64,000 nucleotides of DNA from Polytrichum commune (lineage: Eukaryota; Streptophyta; Polytrichopsida; Polytrichales; Polytrichaceae), in NCBI GenBank assembly GCA_950295325.1, contig OX485805.1, positions 46,712,758 through 46,776,757 of the forward strand, given 5' to 3'. A program made the position numbers and the translations under genes. The notes beneath the pieces are model-generated. The model was not told where the DNA came from, searched no databases, and worked only from the letters and a program-made list of their open reading frames with translations. Of the stretch, positions 1 to 12,310 are shown in pieces. Within the stretch, counting starts at the first letter, position 1, and each line of letters begins with the position of its first letter.

Positions 1-31
1 ATTTCTATTGACTACGAGCAATCTAATGCTC
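1..31 (+). repeat. 31-bp sequence with an exact inverted copy at 7204-7234
   Basis: The first 31 bases are found as an exact reverse complement at 7204-7234. Both copies contain TGACTACGAGCAATC. Homology stops abruptly after base 31 and may extend left beyond the window. A match this long is not chance, so these are probably ends of a dispersed element, of unknown class. Confidence 0.6.
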
Positions 32-3011
32 CACCCTCAACAATTATGCGAGTCTCTTAATAACTTTGTGGTCCTTAGAGTAATTCGTAAAGTAAAGGAG
101 ATGAAACCATGAGTTTTTCCCAAACCCTAAGTTTATGAGAACCAACAACACACAAGTATCCAAAGTATCTTAATGCTTAAATTACCACACATGAATAGTG
201 TTGTCGTGCTATTAAAAACCAGTTTTATAGTTTGTATTACTGAGATGGATGGGCCAACCTCGTCTTGCCTAGATCGATATAGAATTTTGGACAACATGTC
301 CCATACCCATTCCCTATTCTAAATCCTAAAATATTCTAAAACAAATTTGAGGTGAAAAAAATATCTCCTCAAACTTTCACCCAACTTTCAAAACATGCTC
401 TGATACGCAACATTGACTAAAATGGAGCATATTAGAAATTTTGTGGAACTAAAAATACACTATTCACAATGTCCCTACTCATTTGTTATAGGATTGCGAC
501 CTATGGGCATATACTCTTAATTGCCTAAAAGGATTGTCATATCATATTCACCCAAAAGAGCTTTATTTCCTTTCTACTCTAGTGGAGTTATACGTGTTGT
601 ACTTGTCATGTGGAGTATAAACGTATGTTGGGTCGATCCACATATGTATGTATATATGTATATATGTATGTGAATATATATATATATAATCCTAATACCT
701 TACATAGGCACTCCATGTAAAATTGAATTATTGGGCTTCATAGCATCTAAGTAGAGTCACCTATCAAGGATGAAGGGGCTTTTGTGATACCAAGTTTTCT
801 ACTAGGTTACCATTAGTGTGCCCTTTCTGACACTTCATGGTAGTGTGCTTACCTTGGGTTGCTAATCTGCTCAATAACATTACACTCTAACCTCCCTAAT
901 ACCATGCATGTGATAACCAAAGTGCATGTGATATTAAGGAGGTTTGTAGTGTTAATATGATGAGTGCGAGTGTGTGATTTGAATTCTTTGATGGATTATT
1001 TTAGTGTTGAATCCCGTGATATATGAGAGGGTAATGTGACAACAAGGGGGGGGGGAGATTTAAACTTAGCACATCTAATCCTTAGGGTTTTGGGATATAA
1101 GAGAGGGAGTGACATTATGGAGGTTAGGATGTATATGAATTACGCCTAGGTTACACAATGATCAACAAGTTGACCATAAGCGTAAATACGTGACACTTGA
1201 CATTCATATGCTCAATAATATCTTCTTCTTGCATACTAAAACGTGAAATTATCATCTCAAGCACTCCAATGTGCTACGCTAAAACCAAATTGCACTTCAA
1301 AAAATACCCTATATTGGCAAATTATGTCATATTGAAAATCAAAGAATATGACACTAATGGAGCTCCAAGCATCTAGTTTAGATTGTTCGCCAATAGTGTA
1401 TGTCACACTAACTATTATAATATGTGTAGCCTCGCTCAAGGAAATTATCATTTCATGTTGACTCTATCTTGTTACGGAGAACGTGTCCACTTATGCTCGA
1501 ACAATCGCGAACATGAGGTATTGAACACCAAGGACGGAATGTAGAGATATTTCCCCCCCCCCCCCTAATGTAATTTTTTTTATTACTAGAGCTTTGTGCC
1601 ATCAAAGAGAGGTTGTCTTTAGCCTAGTCACCTCGTCCAAAAATCTCCCGGCTTGTTCGGGTGAGGCCCACATAAATTGCAAATTTGTCTACTCAACGTG
1701 AAAGACGTCACTAGCTCGTACGTACCTCTATAGGTATTCTCGTTTGTGTCCTAGTTGTTTCTAGAAACAACCTTACTTGGATCTCCTACAACGCAGTGGA
1801 CGGAGGAGATCAGGGGAGGAGGGTTACATCGGTCAAATCCGACGGTCGAGAAAGCACATGCAATGTGGCCTCACCAGAAGCCAGAAGTTGCTTTCATCGC
1901 CCATAGACTTCTTCTCAACCATCCATGCTTCCTCATTTTCTAAACATGGAATTCATTAGCACGTGATATATCTCCATGTGTTTGAATATGCGCAATTCTA
2001 GTTTATCTCTACTACTTGTCTAAGCTTATTCACCTTTGCTCTCAAATAGTGCACACCCTTAACCAATACGATACTATAAATGTTTATATAAAGACAATTC
2101 TATAGAGACCTTCCATCACGGGAAAGATCGTTAAGTATAATCTAATAAAGTGACATAAATTCACGTTTCTCTCTCTCTTCTTTTCTCTCTCCTCCACTTT
2201 GTCATCATCTTATCCTCTCCCTTCTTTCCCATCTCATGCATTGCATGGATGTTCTCTTGTCCTCGTACGGATTGTGTTCACCATCGAAAGATGGCAATAG
2301 GCCATGGACTCAAACGATTCCTCATTCATGCTCACTTCCTCAACAAGTTCGCGTTTCTTTCTTTTAAATGTTTCTTTCTACTACGTTATAATGAAATCGT
2401 AAAATTACAATCGCGGTCCAAAAAGTACGCATGCATGTGACCTTAAAAGTCCAATGCTCCAATTCTTGTAGCCCGACATGAAGCTACACACGTGGCATCG
2501 CCCCTAGCCCTCATTGGTTGTTGCGATTCTTTAACATCTAAATACTCATAAGATTTCGAAAACTCACGACCCCAAAAGGAACCAAGCCCACATTTGGTAG
2601 CCGCTTGCCTAGTGGTTTCCAAAAAGCTTGCTACTAGAACACCAAGCACTTGGGTTTGCTACACCATTGATTTATTCTATTTTATCATGCATGCTTTATC
2701 TTCCGCCCAAATGTGATAGTTGTTGACATGTGGTGCTCGTGTCCATGGGGCCTTATATATTGAACGCACAATGTGTGGTGCTAGACTTGGGCCCCACAAT
2801 GAAAGTTGATTGTTGTGTAACTTCTTTGTACGCAACATTGGTTCCATACAACCATTTCCAGGAAAGTAAGTGACATAGAGGCTAGGACCCACAATATTAA
2901 TCCTTAAATGTCTAAGAAGCCAAAAAGTATTTGTATTTCTTGATTATACTTTTCTCAAGGCAAACTTGTTTTTTTTTGTTGGTTTTATTTCTTGCACTTT
3001 GTAATCCCAAA
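32..3011. other. Gene-free AT-rich intergenic DNA with degenerate repeats
   Basis: I see no supportable gene here; the open frames are short and lack family motifs. The stretch holds a loose inverted repeat around 870-955 (CTAACCTCCCTAATACCATGCATG opposed to GCATGTGATATTAAGGAGG-like sequence), a G run at 1046-1055, a C run at 1553-1565, an AT dinucleotide patch near 650-690, and a dispersed-repeat copy at about 1226-1285 that matches 12707-12765. Confidence 0.5.
1226..1285 (+). repeat. Dispersed repeat copy (partner at 12707-12765)
   Basis: The segment around CTTGCATACTAAAACGTGAA followed by ATCATCTC and CCAATGTGC recurs, with a few substitutions, in the same orientation at 12707-12765. Weaker similarity continues about 120 bp downstream, up to a GCATCTA-TTTAG motif in both. 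This is an old interspersed repeat of unknown class. Confidence 0.5.
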
Positions 3012-3126
3012 TGTAAAGTCTCTCCAAAATGAATTGAAAATTATAAGAGGCGTGACCCACGCAACCTTGAGCCTTATATACTCGTAGCAACTTAGAGTTG
3101 AAGTTCCCTTCAAATACATTGGATAT
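3012..3126 (-). repeat. 3' LTR remnant of the Ty3/gypsy element
   Basis: It aligns to the start of the LTR at 6181: the plus strand reads ATGTAAAGTCTCTCC here and ATGTAACATCTTTCCC there. Both then share AAGAGGC, CAACCTTGAGCC or AAACCTTGAGCC, TTATA-ACT, and AGAGTTGAAG. The copy loses similarity after about 3126, so it is truncated at its inner end. Confidence 0.7.
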
Positions 3127-3179
3127 GATATTTAGTGTCACTTACTATTTGACATGTATTCAAGACAAATGGAGTATTT

Positions 3180-3735
3180 CAAATAAACGCTCGCAAATTC
3201 TAGCATACCAAGGAAATCATTCGAGTAAATTTGCATTGGGTTTACATAATGTTGCAACATGTCCTGAATGACACGGTTTATATCTTCCGTCTATCCATCA
3301 TTTTGAGGATGAAATACAGTGAATATAGCCAAACTTGTCCCCAAAAGACCATGCAATGCATTCCTAAACCTATTTGTGAATATAGCATCCTTGTTACTTA
3401 GGATTACTTTGGGTAGATCATGAAGTTCATACACATGATCACGAAATAACCTTGTCGTTCCTTTAGTAATAACGTGTGTTGTGCTTGGCATAAAGTAGGC
3501 CATTTTAGGCAACTTATCCACTCACACACAACAATGGCGAAATAATTGAGTGAAAGGTGTCAAGCTAGAGATAAAATCCAAGTTGGCAAAGTAAGAGTTT
3601 TACTCCGTTGGCAAATCTCACAATATTTTATAGAGCTCATGATGGCCCCTTGCATCTCAAGCCATATGAAGGTTACTTGCACCTCTTCCAAGTCTTAGTT
3701 ACCCCAACATGACCATTGTACATTGCATCATAATG
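3180..3735 (-). pseudogene. Integrase remnant (Ty3/gypsy)
   Basis: Minus-strand translation gives an H2C2-like zinc-binding start (YNGHVGVTKT at about 3700), then the catalytic core: DKLPKMAYFMP, HDLPKVILSNKDAIFTN and LLGTSLAIFTVFHPQNDG. It continues past a frame break to VNRVIQDMLQHYVNP-like sequence near 3260. These are integrase core landmarks; the second catalytic Asp is in SNKD. The frame is interrupted, the C-terminal domain is absent, and the LTR remnant follows almost directly, so it is not functional. Confidence 0.8.
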
Positions 3736-3799
3736 TTCATGGAGTAAAAAACACCTAATGTTCAACCCTTGGAAGGACACATCTAGAACTACTATCGCC

Positions 3800-4731
3800 T
3801 TATCGTGCTATCATATGTGATTGTAAAAAAAAATGCTTACAATTGTGTGGATTTGAGAACCAAAGATCAAGAGCATACCTTGTAATGATTATATGATATA
3901 ACTTATATTCATTGACGTACTCAAGATACCCCTTATGTTGATTGTCTAGCTCTCCAAAATCCCCTCGCATAGTGTAAGCCATCACTAATTGAAGGACCAA
4001 ATCATTTGAAGCCACCTTGGGTGTCAACAAGGCCCCTTCTAAACACATGTGTCTAGCGGATTCCTACTCAAGGGATCAACCATACCGATTTGTCTTGGAT
4101 GGTATACCCGCTTATAAATAAAATTATTTCTTAGAACTTGGAGGATTTGCTTTAAATGTTGTATATGGTCTTCCTCGTTTTTTTTGAAAAATAGATACCA
4201 TCAAGATATACCAACACAAACTTCTTGAGGAACTTATGAATAACTTGGTTCACCACTCCTTGGAAAATAATTGGGGCATTAGTAAGCCCAAAGCTTAAGA
4301 CCTTAAGTATTCATGCACAAACAATGTTTTGAATGCCATTTAGGTCCATCTTCCTTTGATATACAAGTTTGGTGATATATTTGTGCCCAATCTAGATATG
4401 AAAATACACTAGCACATGTTGATTTTTCAAACAAATCATCAATATGAAGTAACAATTTTTTTTTTATTGTATGCTTATTGAATGCATGATAATCGGCCAC
4501 CATTCGCACCGCTTCGTCCTTTTTCTTGGCAAATGATACGAGAGACCTATACGGTGACAAACTAGGCTCAATCTTTCTTTCCAAATATTCCATGATTTGC
4601 ATCTTGGCCTTCCGCAACTCTAGAGGATTTGGCCTAAAAAAATGGCTTCCAATCCGGCTCAACATGAATCGTATGGGCCATTTTCCTCCACCGAGGTAAT
4701 CCACTTGGTAAAGTTTGAAACACATCAACAA
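3800..4731 (-). pseudogene. Reverse transcriptase and RNase H region remnant
   Basis: Minus-strand translation from 4731 shows RT fingers and palm landmarks: EYLERKIEPSLSPYRS, VRMVADYHAFNKHTIKKK, and IDDLFEKSTCASVFSYLD (first catalytic Asp region). After a frame break near 4300 it resumes as NAPIIFQGVVNQVIHKFLKK and a FVLVYLDG-type motif where YxDD is expected, then HIQHLKQILQVLR. The 3800-4048 frame, at the position expected for RNase H or connection, is only weakly recognisable. Several shifts and a damaged YxDD site mark it as dead. Confidence 0.8.
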
Positions 4732-5246
4732 TTTCCTTCAACAATTTGGCATAAGGCAGGTGCCATAGTGTCCTCTACGTCGTCTCCAACCTCAATCAAT
4801 TGAACCAGGGTCATAGTTGTTCCCTTCCGAATTGAACATTTGAATTCCATGTTAGTGAGTCTATGAGGATTTGGACTCTGACTTTGCATTGGGTTCACAT
4901 ACACAATCATTTTACTATGGCCCTTATAAAACACATAACATTCAAATTGAAAATCCAAGTGTGCCTTGTGTTGTACTAGCCAATCATTGCCCAATATCAA
5001 GTCAATACTATCACTGAATTTAGAGAGAAGGCAATTATATTGACTACGATATTGTTGTATCTTAACATGGAGTTTAATATGCTTGTCCGTAGGAATTTCA
5101 TCACCATTGCCTAATACCAAATTGTTACTACCTTTCAACCCCAAGGTATTAGCAAAAGCAAAGCATACAAAGCCATGTGATGTTGCACTATCCATTATAA
5201 CATATGCATCCTTACGCGCTACTTGCCCTGAGAAGTTCATCATCAA
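4725..5246 (-). pseudogene. Retropepsin-like aspartic protease remnant
   Basis: The 173-residue frame contains VIMDSATSHGF (the active-site D-S/T-G/A-A-T-S-H type motif of plant gypsy proteases), VLGNGDEI, and LILGNDWLVQHKAHLDF, which matches the conserved ILGMDWL-x(4)-A-x-ID block. It lies just upstream of, and overlaps by a few bases, the RT frame, as in a continuous polyprotein. This is the best preserved part of the element. Confidence 0.8.
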
Positions 5247-5375
5247 TTAGGATGACAAAGTGAGCTTATACCAAAATGTGTGCCCTTGCCTCGTCCATAT
5301 ATACTTGCCATAGTTTTAAATTAGATTCAAATTGATGCAACAATTCAAACCTTGTCAAAGTTCTCTTAAGGTACT

Positions 5376-5850
5376 TTGACTTATGTTTTTCAACAACCAA
5401 ACCTACATTGGTATCATAGGATACCTCCTTTTCACCATGCAAACATGCTCTTACTATGCAAATCCTCCAACGAAGGAAAAATTAATGAACAAGTCACAAT
5501 TCCAACGAGGCATCAACAAATTTACCCTCCTCATCCTTTTGCAATGTTTCCAAGAAACAAAGGTTTGATCCTTCGAAAATATGGTCATCCCCAAATTTTT
5601 CCATGAAGGTCTTGAGCTTCTTGTGATCTAGTTCCAACAATGCAAATTAATCATGCTCATCAATCAACTTAGCTTCGCAATATTCTTGTATCTTCCATGT
5701 GAGTAATTTGTTCACGATTTCCTCAATTGTTGGGAAGGTAGAAACAGGATCAACCGTGGGAGGAGAGGCCTCATCATTAGGGGCAAAGAAATCCATTTCC
5801 ATTGCCATGGTGTCCCACATCACATATGGAAACAATAATACCCTAAAACC
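5376..5850 (-). pseudogene. gag-side remnant of the Ty3/gypsy element
   Basis: The region between protease and primer-binding site contains only broken minus-strand frames, the longest at 5647-5835 (62 codons). By position it should be gag, but no CCHC zinc knuckle or other gag landmark is visible. The assignment rests on position only. Confidence 0.4.
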
Positions 5851-6167
5851 AAAGAGTCCTAAGACTTAATTAAAAATCCTAACAAGCCCTAATATGTTAA
5901 AGGGGAAAAACTATAAGAACTCAAAATGAAGCAATCAAATATCCTTAGGGTCACCAAAATTTGTAGCAAATTTTATACCAAGCATGCCTAAAGCGCTTGT
6001 CTTGCATCTTTTAAAACAAAACAAAATTAAACTCTACTCCTTATGCATTAGAAAGCAACCAACTCGTTTCCTACCTTTGTAATAATAACTCTAATTGTGT
6101 ATGAAACACAAATGTTACATAGCATAAAACTAACAACACCCAAAACACCAAGGTACAACAATTTGGA

Positions 6168-6179
6168 GTGTTGATACCA
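6168..6179 (-). other. Primer-binding site of the Ty3/gypsy element
   Basis: Read on the minus strand immediately after the LTR, TGGTATCAACAC resembles the TGGTATCAGAGC sequence complementary to the 3' end of initiator methionine tRNA used by many plant LTR retrotransposons. It fixes the inner LTR boundary at 6181. Confidence 0.7.
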
Positions 6180-6180
6180 A

Positions 6181-6371
6181 TGTAACATCTTTCCCAAAAA
6201 ACTAGAAAAGATAAGAGGCATTATCCATCCAAACCTTGAGCCTTTTATACTTGTTGGAGCTAAGAGTTGAAGCTCCCCTCAACTACAATCCTCAAGCATA
6301 TAGTTAACATGCTTTCCCCTCCATGCCTTTGGGGTGAGTTAAGTGCTCTTAATTAATGAATGAATGTTACA
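6181..6371 (-). repeat. 5' LTR of the Ty3/gypsy element (191 bp)
   Basis: The LTR starts TGTAACAT and ends ATGTTACA, a perfect 8-bp terminal inverted repeat in the TG...CA form, directly next to the primer-binding site. At 191 bp it is short for a plant LTR. Confidence 0.75.
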
Positions 6372-8341
6372 TACAAGGTGAGAACATCATGCAACATAAT
6401 AATCCCAACTAGTGGGTAACTCCTATTTACCTTTTAGAATTATTAGATCTCCTAGGGTGGAGTCCTCCAATCTTATAGATAATAGAGTCTAGTTGGAATT
6501 AGAGGTAGCAAAGATCAATAATAAATAGACATACGTTGCCCCGAATCTATGCGACGTCTAGATAAATGTTTTAAAGATATGGACCTTGAAATGGTTGACA
6601 CCTTTCATTTCCTTTTTGCTCCAGGTTTTACTATTCAAGGAAAGTAACAAGGTCAATGGCATAGATTTATTTTGTTTCTCCCACCATATCATGAAATTTG
6701 CCCTTTTGGTCAATCATACCAAAACTCAATTGGTTTTGATACATCTTGGAGTTTTGAATTTATTTTGTGAAGAATTATGTTGCAAAAACGAATTGATGGA
6801 GATCAAGGATAATGATCCTTACTACAACTGTATGGATGTGGTCCAAAATCCACTCTACTATCTTGTTCTAAGTCACCTCCAACCGAGGTAGTTGATTCAC
6901 ATTCTATTCTACAAGTTTGACACTAGCCGAAATGCTTTAAAGGGTTAACATAGCACGTGGAGTATTAATGGGATGCTAAGTTGTTTAGTTGTGAATGTGA
7001 AACTATGGTTTCTTACGGTCTACAAAATGTAAGAAACATGATTCATTGCCTTCATAATTCCACGCGAAATTATTATTTAAAATTACGTTCATAGCTTAAT
7101 TTTGCTCATGACTGATGAATGTTCTTCTTGGTTGGATGTAGCTGAAATACATTAGATATAGGGGTTTATCTCGGGCTTGTATATACAAAAATAGTAGAAG
7201 AAAGAGCATTAGATTGCTCGTAGTCAATAGAAATGTAATGGAAGAGGCATGAGAAACAATAAGATTAGAATAAGACCACAACGCTAATCCGAAGAAGGTA
7301 TCCCATATTGTTTGTATGAACCAAAGCAATTAAAGGCAAAGCAAGGAGAGCACGAGATCATCGCACTCCAAGCATTGTTCATATGCCTTTGCGTATGTGT
7401 ATATGTACATGTTCGTGCAATCTCATCTCCAGTCTTATTGACTTCAATACATAATTTCAAGAAACAAAAAGTGCACGGAAGTTGTCGTGCAAGATTTTTA
7501 GACAACTTGACATCTTACTTGGACCTCATTACGTCCTAAAATTGAGTTAAAATTGATTAAAATTGTAAAATTACATCAATTTACAATTGTAACGATTATG
7601 GTATACATCATGTAATACAATGCCAATATAAGTGCCATATAAAAAATCTTTGTGCATATTTATATTAAATATAATATTTTCTTACGTAGCCTCCACAAAC
7701 TCGTGCAAAGGGGATCTAGTGGACCCCCCCCCCCCGCGGCCCAAATAGATTCGTGGTTAATGCATCCCGATTGAATCCCATTCTCATCCCATTACACTAA
7801 TTTGATCCATGTTGGATGTGTTGGTAATTAAGTTGGAAACCCACTCATTTTTCTTTAGGCAAAATCAATGTCAATTATATTTGTTATCAAATTAGTGTTA
7901 AATAGTTTGATTATGATGATGGAACCACCAATCTATGGAGAGGGATTTTTACTAGAGTCACTTACATTTTAGGATCGGACCTTTGCTTGAAAGATTTTGA
8001 AGCGCGGAGTCAAATCAACACAATAACAATAAGCCATGTTTTGTGCCATAAGATAAGCTAGTTACATGTTCTTTTAGGTTAGATTGGTGGGGCACAAGCC
8101 CTACGGGTGAGTTTCCATGTAGGTTGCTTGCCCACTATATTTTAGAACATAGTGGATCAAAGGTCTTCGCATGTACTTAAGCGCAGCCGCCATCCAACCA
8201 CATTATGGCAACCTGCTAGAACCTTCAACCTACAAGTGTCGGTCACCGAAGGTTTTAAAAACCGATTTTAGGAGGAGGAGGAGGTGATAACCTGGAGGAG
8301 GAGGTTAGTAGGTGGACCTGGATTTGAAAAGATGGGAGTAG
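6372..8341. other. Intergenic DNA without recognisable genes
   Basis: The longest frame (6586-6891, plus, 101 codons) shows no family motif and is composition-like. The stretch includes the inverted partner of the window's first 31 bases (7204-7234) and a C run (7724-7735). Confidence 0.5.
7204..7234 (-). repeat. Inverted copy of the 31-bp sequence at 1-31
   Basis: This is the exact reverse complement of 1-31. Flanks are unrelated. Confidence 0.6.
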
Positions 8342-8746
8342 CTACACTAAATAGGTAGATTAGTGTTGGAAACACTAATAGTCGACGAAAACGCTAAATG
8401 TCAATTGTCTTCATAGTGTTAGAACACTAAATGTCAACTCTAACACTATTTGTACCAATTAGTAACTTCGAATATTTACAAAAGCGCATTTAGTGTTAGA
8501 TGACATTTTTTGTAGATCTTCAAATGAACAATTGGAGGTAGAATATGTGAGCCTCGTAGAAAATATAATATGCTAGGAATTTGATATTACAAAATTTAAA
8601 CTTAATGGAACTCAACTTTGACAATGCAAAATAAAGACGAAGGAATTGTAACACTAATTGTACTTTCAAGTGACATTTAGTGTTTTGGGTAACTATTGGC
8701 TCTAACACTGATCTTCATCTAACACTAATCTACCTATTTAGTGTAG
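8342..8746. mobile_element. 405-bp non-autonomous TIR element (MITE-like)
   Basis: The ends are perfect 26-bp inverted repeats beginning CTACACTAAATAGGTAG and running on through ATTAGTGTT. The subterminal DNA is packed with ACACTAAATGTCA and TAGTGTT motifs in both orientations, so the whole unit could fold back. There is no coding potential. Flanks do not give a convincing target-site duplication (TAG left, TTA right), so the superfamily is unknown. Confidence 0.7.
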
Positions 8747-10553
8747 TTAGCACATACTAACCCCACCCCATCAAATTCCCTCTACATTTAGATGGGTTTA
8801 TTCTTATTCACACTAGAATCTGGTGGCCGAGCCGTCAACATGGGAACTCACCCTAACTAGCGTTGCACCGTTGCCAAAGATTTGCAATAATAAAAGACCC
8901 GGTTCCCCACGCACTCTGATTGGCTGTTGGGGTCCTTTTTACAAGGACCACGTATGCAACATCATGAGAACCCATTCACCATGAGAGCTATCGAAATAAT
9001 AAGTACATCACATGAAGCCCGGTGTAACATTTGTTGGTGGGGAATAGGATGGATGATATCATGGATGAAGGATTCTAACGTTTCATCCTTTAGGGAGAGA
9101 AGGAAATGTTGCATGTGTGCATTCCTTAAATCTATCCGTGTTCGGAACTTGACCATCCCCCCCTCCCCAAAAAATAATGTATTTGTGGTTGATTCATCTC
9201 AAATGAGTTTATACTAATTTGGGTCTTTGGAACTAGTTCAAATTATAAATCAACCCGTACCACGTTTCTTTTCTTTTCTTTTGGATGAATGACAAGATAT
9301 GTTCGTATGTTATAGTTATCTTGGAGCATGTTGGTTTTGTATATTTCCGTTAGGCACTGGACCGCATCAAGAATATTGACACATCATTTTGGGTCCAACA
9401 TCTATTTGTGTTTAAGGTTGAGGCTTCTATAACCAATAAAATAGGAGAGTTTGCATTTGTTGAGGAGGAGTAACAATATGGAGTTGTTTCTCTTGCAAAA
9501 GAGAAAAACAAACTCTAAGGAGAATGAAATTTACATGTTTTTTATGTCTATCCAAATTGCTTCAAATTTTGAAGCAACAGAGTTAGAGTAACACATAGCC
9601 AATCTAAAGATTAACCCATAAATGCTCATCTAAAATCCAATGCTTAGCTTCCACAATTGTCAAAACTCTTACGAGGGTAACCAATCGCAAGCCACCACCA
9701 CGTAAACCTTAAGTCCATTCACCTAAAAAATATAGATCTCATCCACGTGACCCTAGTGAGCGGATAAATGAACACGGTTGACTATGGATGCCTCGGCCTT
9801 ATACCTTATCACCCCCCCCCCTTTATGCATTTATTGGTCTATTCATGACTAATGCCTTTGACTAGACGAATCCAATGTCTTTGCATTTCCAGAGTCAAAT
9901 CAACCCTAAATTAAAACCCCCAAAACCACACATTGTATGGTGTGGTTTGATTCAACACTTTGAGTACCAACCACTCATTTTCACATTGGATTAAACAAGT
10001 CTCGACCAACGTGGATACGAACCTCATGGCAGGACACTGGTGTCCCATAATACGCCGGTTAAACCCTAAAGCCCATGTCGACGTCAAAAACGGTCAGGTG
10101 AAGACGACCAAAATAACTTTGAGATTATCTCATCCAATGATCCAAGAACATTTTTGGGCACAATCGGTTGAGATCCTAGTGTTTGCAAGTCCAACCGGTT
10201 ACATGTTGACATCCTTCGGGTTTTCTATACTAATTTGAGGTGTATTCCATAAATTCCTCTAAAACGATCAATAAGTCTCCTGAAATCTCCAACTTCAACC
10301 GGTTCATCCGTAACTAATTGCCAGTTCTCCCCGACCATCGATCTCAATGTTATGTACACGTTCTAATGTTCGAAGTTGGTTTTTCTTATTTTCGATCACT
10401 TACAACCACAAACCCTAAGATACTAGGTCACGGTTTATTTGATTTTTGCGGGCGGATGAATGAAAGGTAATAATATTTCATGGTTTATATGTTAACGGGT
10501 GGATGAACGAACGGATGAAAGGTACGCAATAATTCCGTCTGGCATTCCATGAG

Positions 10554-10612
10554 CGTGTCGGCTTTATAATTCCGTTGATGTGTCGGGCCACGTCAACGGA
10601 AATCTCGACACG
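10554..10612 (+). repeat. Imperfect hairpin
   Basis: Inner arms TCCGTTGATGTG (10571-10582) and CACGTCAACGGA (10589-10600) pair with one G-T and a 6-base loop. Outer arms CGTGTCG (10554-10560) and CGACACG (10606-10612) extend the stem across an asymmetric internal loop. No function is assigned. Confidence 0.5.
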
Positions 10613-12071
10613 GAGTCTCGGGCCTGGCACAATAGTTGCATTAAATCTTACGGAATCCTAGATATTTGCTCAAAAGCTGACAAGTGTGTTTATGACCAAA
10701 ATGTGGCCGAGGCTGACACTCATCACAAAGCCTGGGCCTATGGAAGGCGAATTATTGAGGGAAAAGGCTCACACCTCCACACACACACACACACTTTTTT
10801 GTGGTTGTGATGATGCTTTAAGCTTAGTGGTCTACTAAGCTTAGGGTTGAGCCACATGCACCACCTAGTTAAGAGAATCATGCATCTATAGTTGACCACG
10901 TCCATTTTAACCCCTCGTGAGGGTCGTGTACTTAATGCCGACATGGATGAGGATATATGGTGTTCAGCCGCACCACCTAGTTGAGAGAATCAACTAACGA
11001 TCTGAGTTAGTGGAATCAACTAACTCACAAGCTAGCTAGCTGGTCGATCGCACAACCCCACACCTTGGGTTACTGTATATCCAAAGTTGACCAATCTAAG
11101 AGAGTTAAGGTTGATTGACTGGACTTCTGTTGAACTTGCCCGAGTTTTGAACATGATGCTAGTGATTATGGTACATTGTGATTGTGTGGCTCACAATATC
11201 TATAGAATAATATAGAATAACATTTCAAAGTTGGACATTGATTTGACATGTAACAATAAAAATATGTGTTAATTTGGGACGATGGAAGAAATAGCACAGT
11301 CCGCCTCGTAGCGGAACGAAGAAGATATGGGATAAATGAAATGCATGTATTCCAAATAAATAAGTAAATAACTTGGGCTAACCATTTGTATAAGTTAGTT
11401 AGCATCAGGGGCATGGATGAATTAATGTTTCTTTACAAAACCAAGGTCCCAAAAGCAAGGTAACTACTAGTTTGATGATGTTTATTTGATCCTTAATTTG
11501 AATTGGGTGGTGCGGCCATAAGATAGTTTAGCTCTTACATCACTTAGGTACCTCATATGTTAGTTGATTCTCCTAACCGGCCAATGCGGACACAATAGAA
11601 CTAATTTTAGTTGTTACATACTGTAATGGAAGCCTTAACCGGGTTGTGCAGTTGGACCCCTACAAAGTCTTCCTCATTGGGCTTGACATGACTTGTGAAA
11701 AATAAGGTAACTTAGAGATGATGCATTAATAAAATCCAAATTACAACCCCGCTAATTATATATTGGATTTAGAGTAGTGTGTTGTGAAACCGTAGAGGGC
11801 TTTCTATTTTGACACAAAAATATTTATTTTCCCCTTGATTTTTGCCATGTGCCGTGCTCACATTTGCCACGGTCTACTTGTATTCCACGTGGAAGCTACA
11901 TTCCACCACATGTAAGATGAAATAGAGAGCCCTCTTTGGTAGTAAGCGTATTAATGTGCAACATATTTGTCACATGCCACATTAAAATATAAACTCTCGA
12001 AAATTGATGTGTGATCTTGTTACAAATTACTCTATCATCCTCTTGAACGCAGGTTGTTTCAAACACATGAA

Positions 12072-12310
12072 TGAGGTAGATGGGTCTTAAGTGGCTCGGT
12101 TTCTTAATTGGACCCCTATATTTGATTGGTATGTGGTTTAGTAAGCATCAAAATACACACATCTAAAACACACATGTCTAAAAGAGATTGGACTATGTCT
12201 TCGAATATTAATCACTACTCAACACTCAATTTTGAACCCAACTAGGAAGGCCCTATGTATCTAGTTAAGAATCAACAAACATGCAATTCCGATAATCATA
12301 ACTAAATAAG
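12072..12310 (+). repeat. Dispersed repeat, copy A
   Basis: Shared blocks with 29493-29955 include CCTATATTTGATTGGT, AAAAGAGATTGGA, GAATCAACAAA and AATCATAACTAAAT (AACCATAACTAAAT in copy B), in the same order and orientation. A third, partial copy is at about 38865-38945. Copy B carries about 220 bp of extra DNA between the first two blocks. Confidence 0.55.

Larger units (their letters stand above)
3012..6371 (-). mobile_element. Degenerate Ty3/gypsy-type LTR retrotransposon
   Basis: The element is read on the minus strand. A 191-bp LTR (6181-6371) begins TGTAACAT and ends ATGTTACA. Next to it, minus-strand TGGTATCAACAC resembles the initiator-Met tRNA primer-binding site. Then come, in order, a gag-side remnant, aspartic protease, reverse transcriptase, a connecting remnant and integrase. 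A diverged, shorter LTR copy lies at 3012 to about 3126. The order protease-RT-integrase is that of Ty3/gypsy. Frames are broken by stops and shifts, and the integrase C-terminus and part of the 3' LTR are missing. The element is therefore non-autonomous and old. No target-site duplication is visible. Confidence 0.85.
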
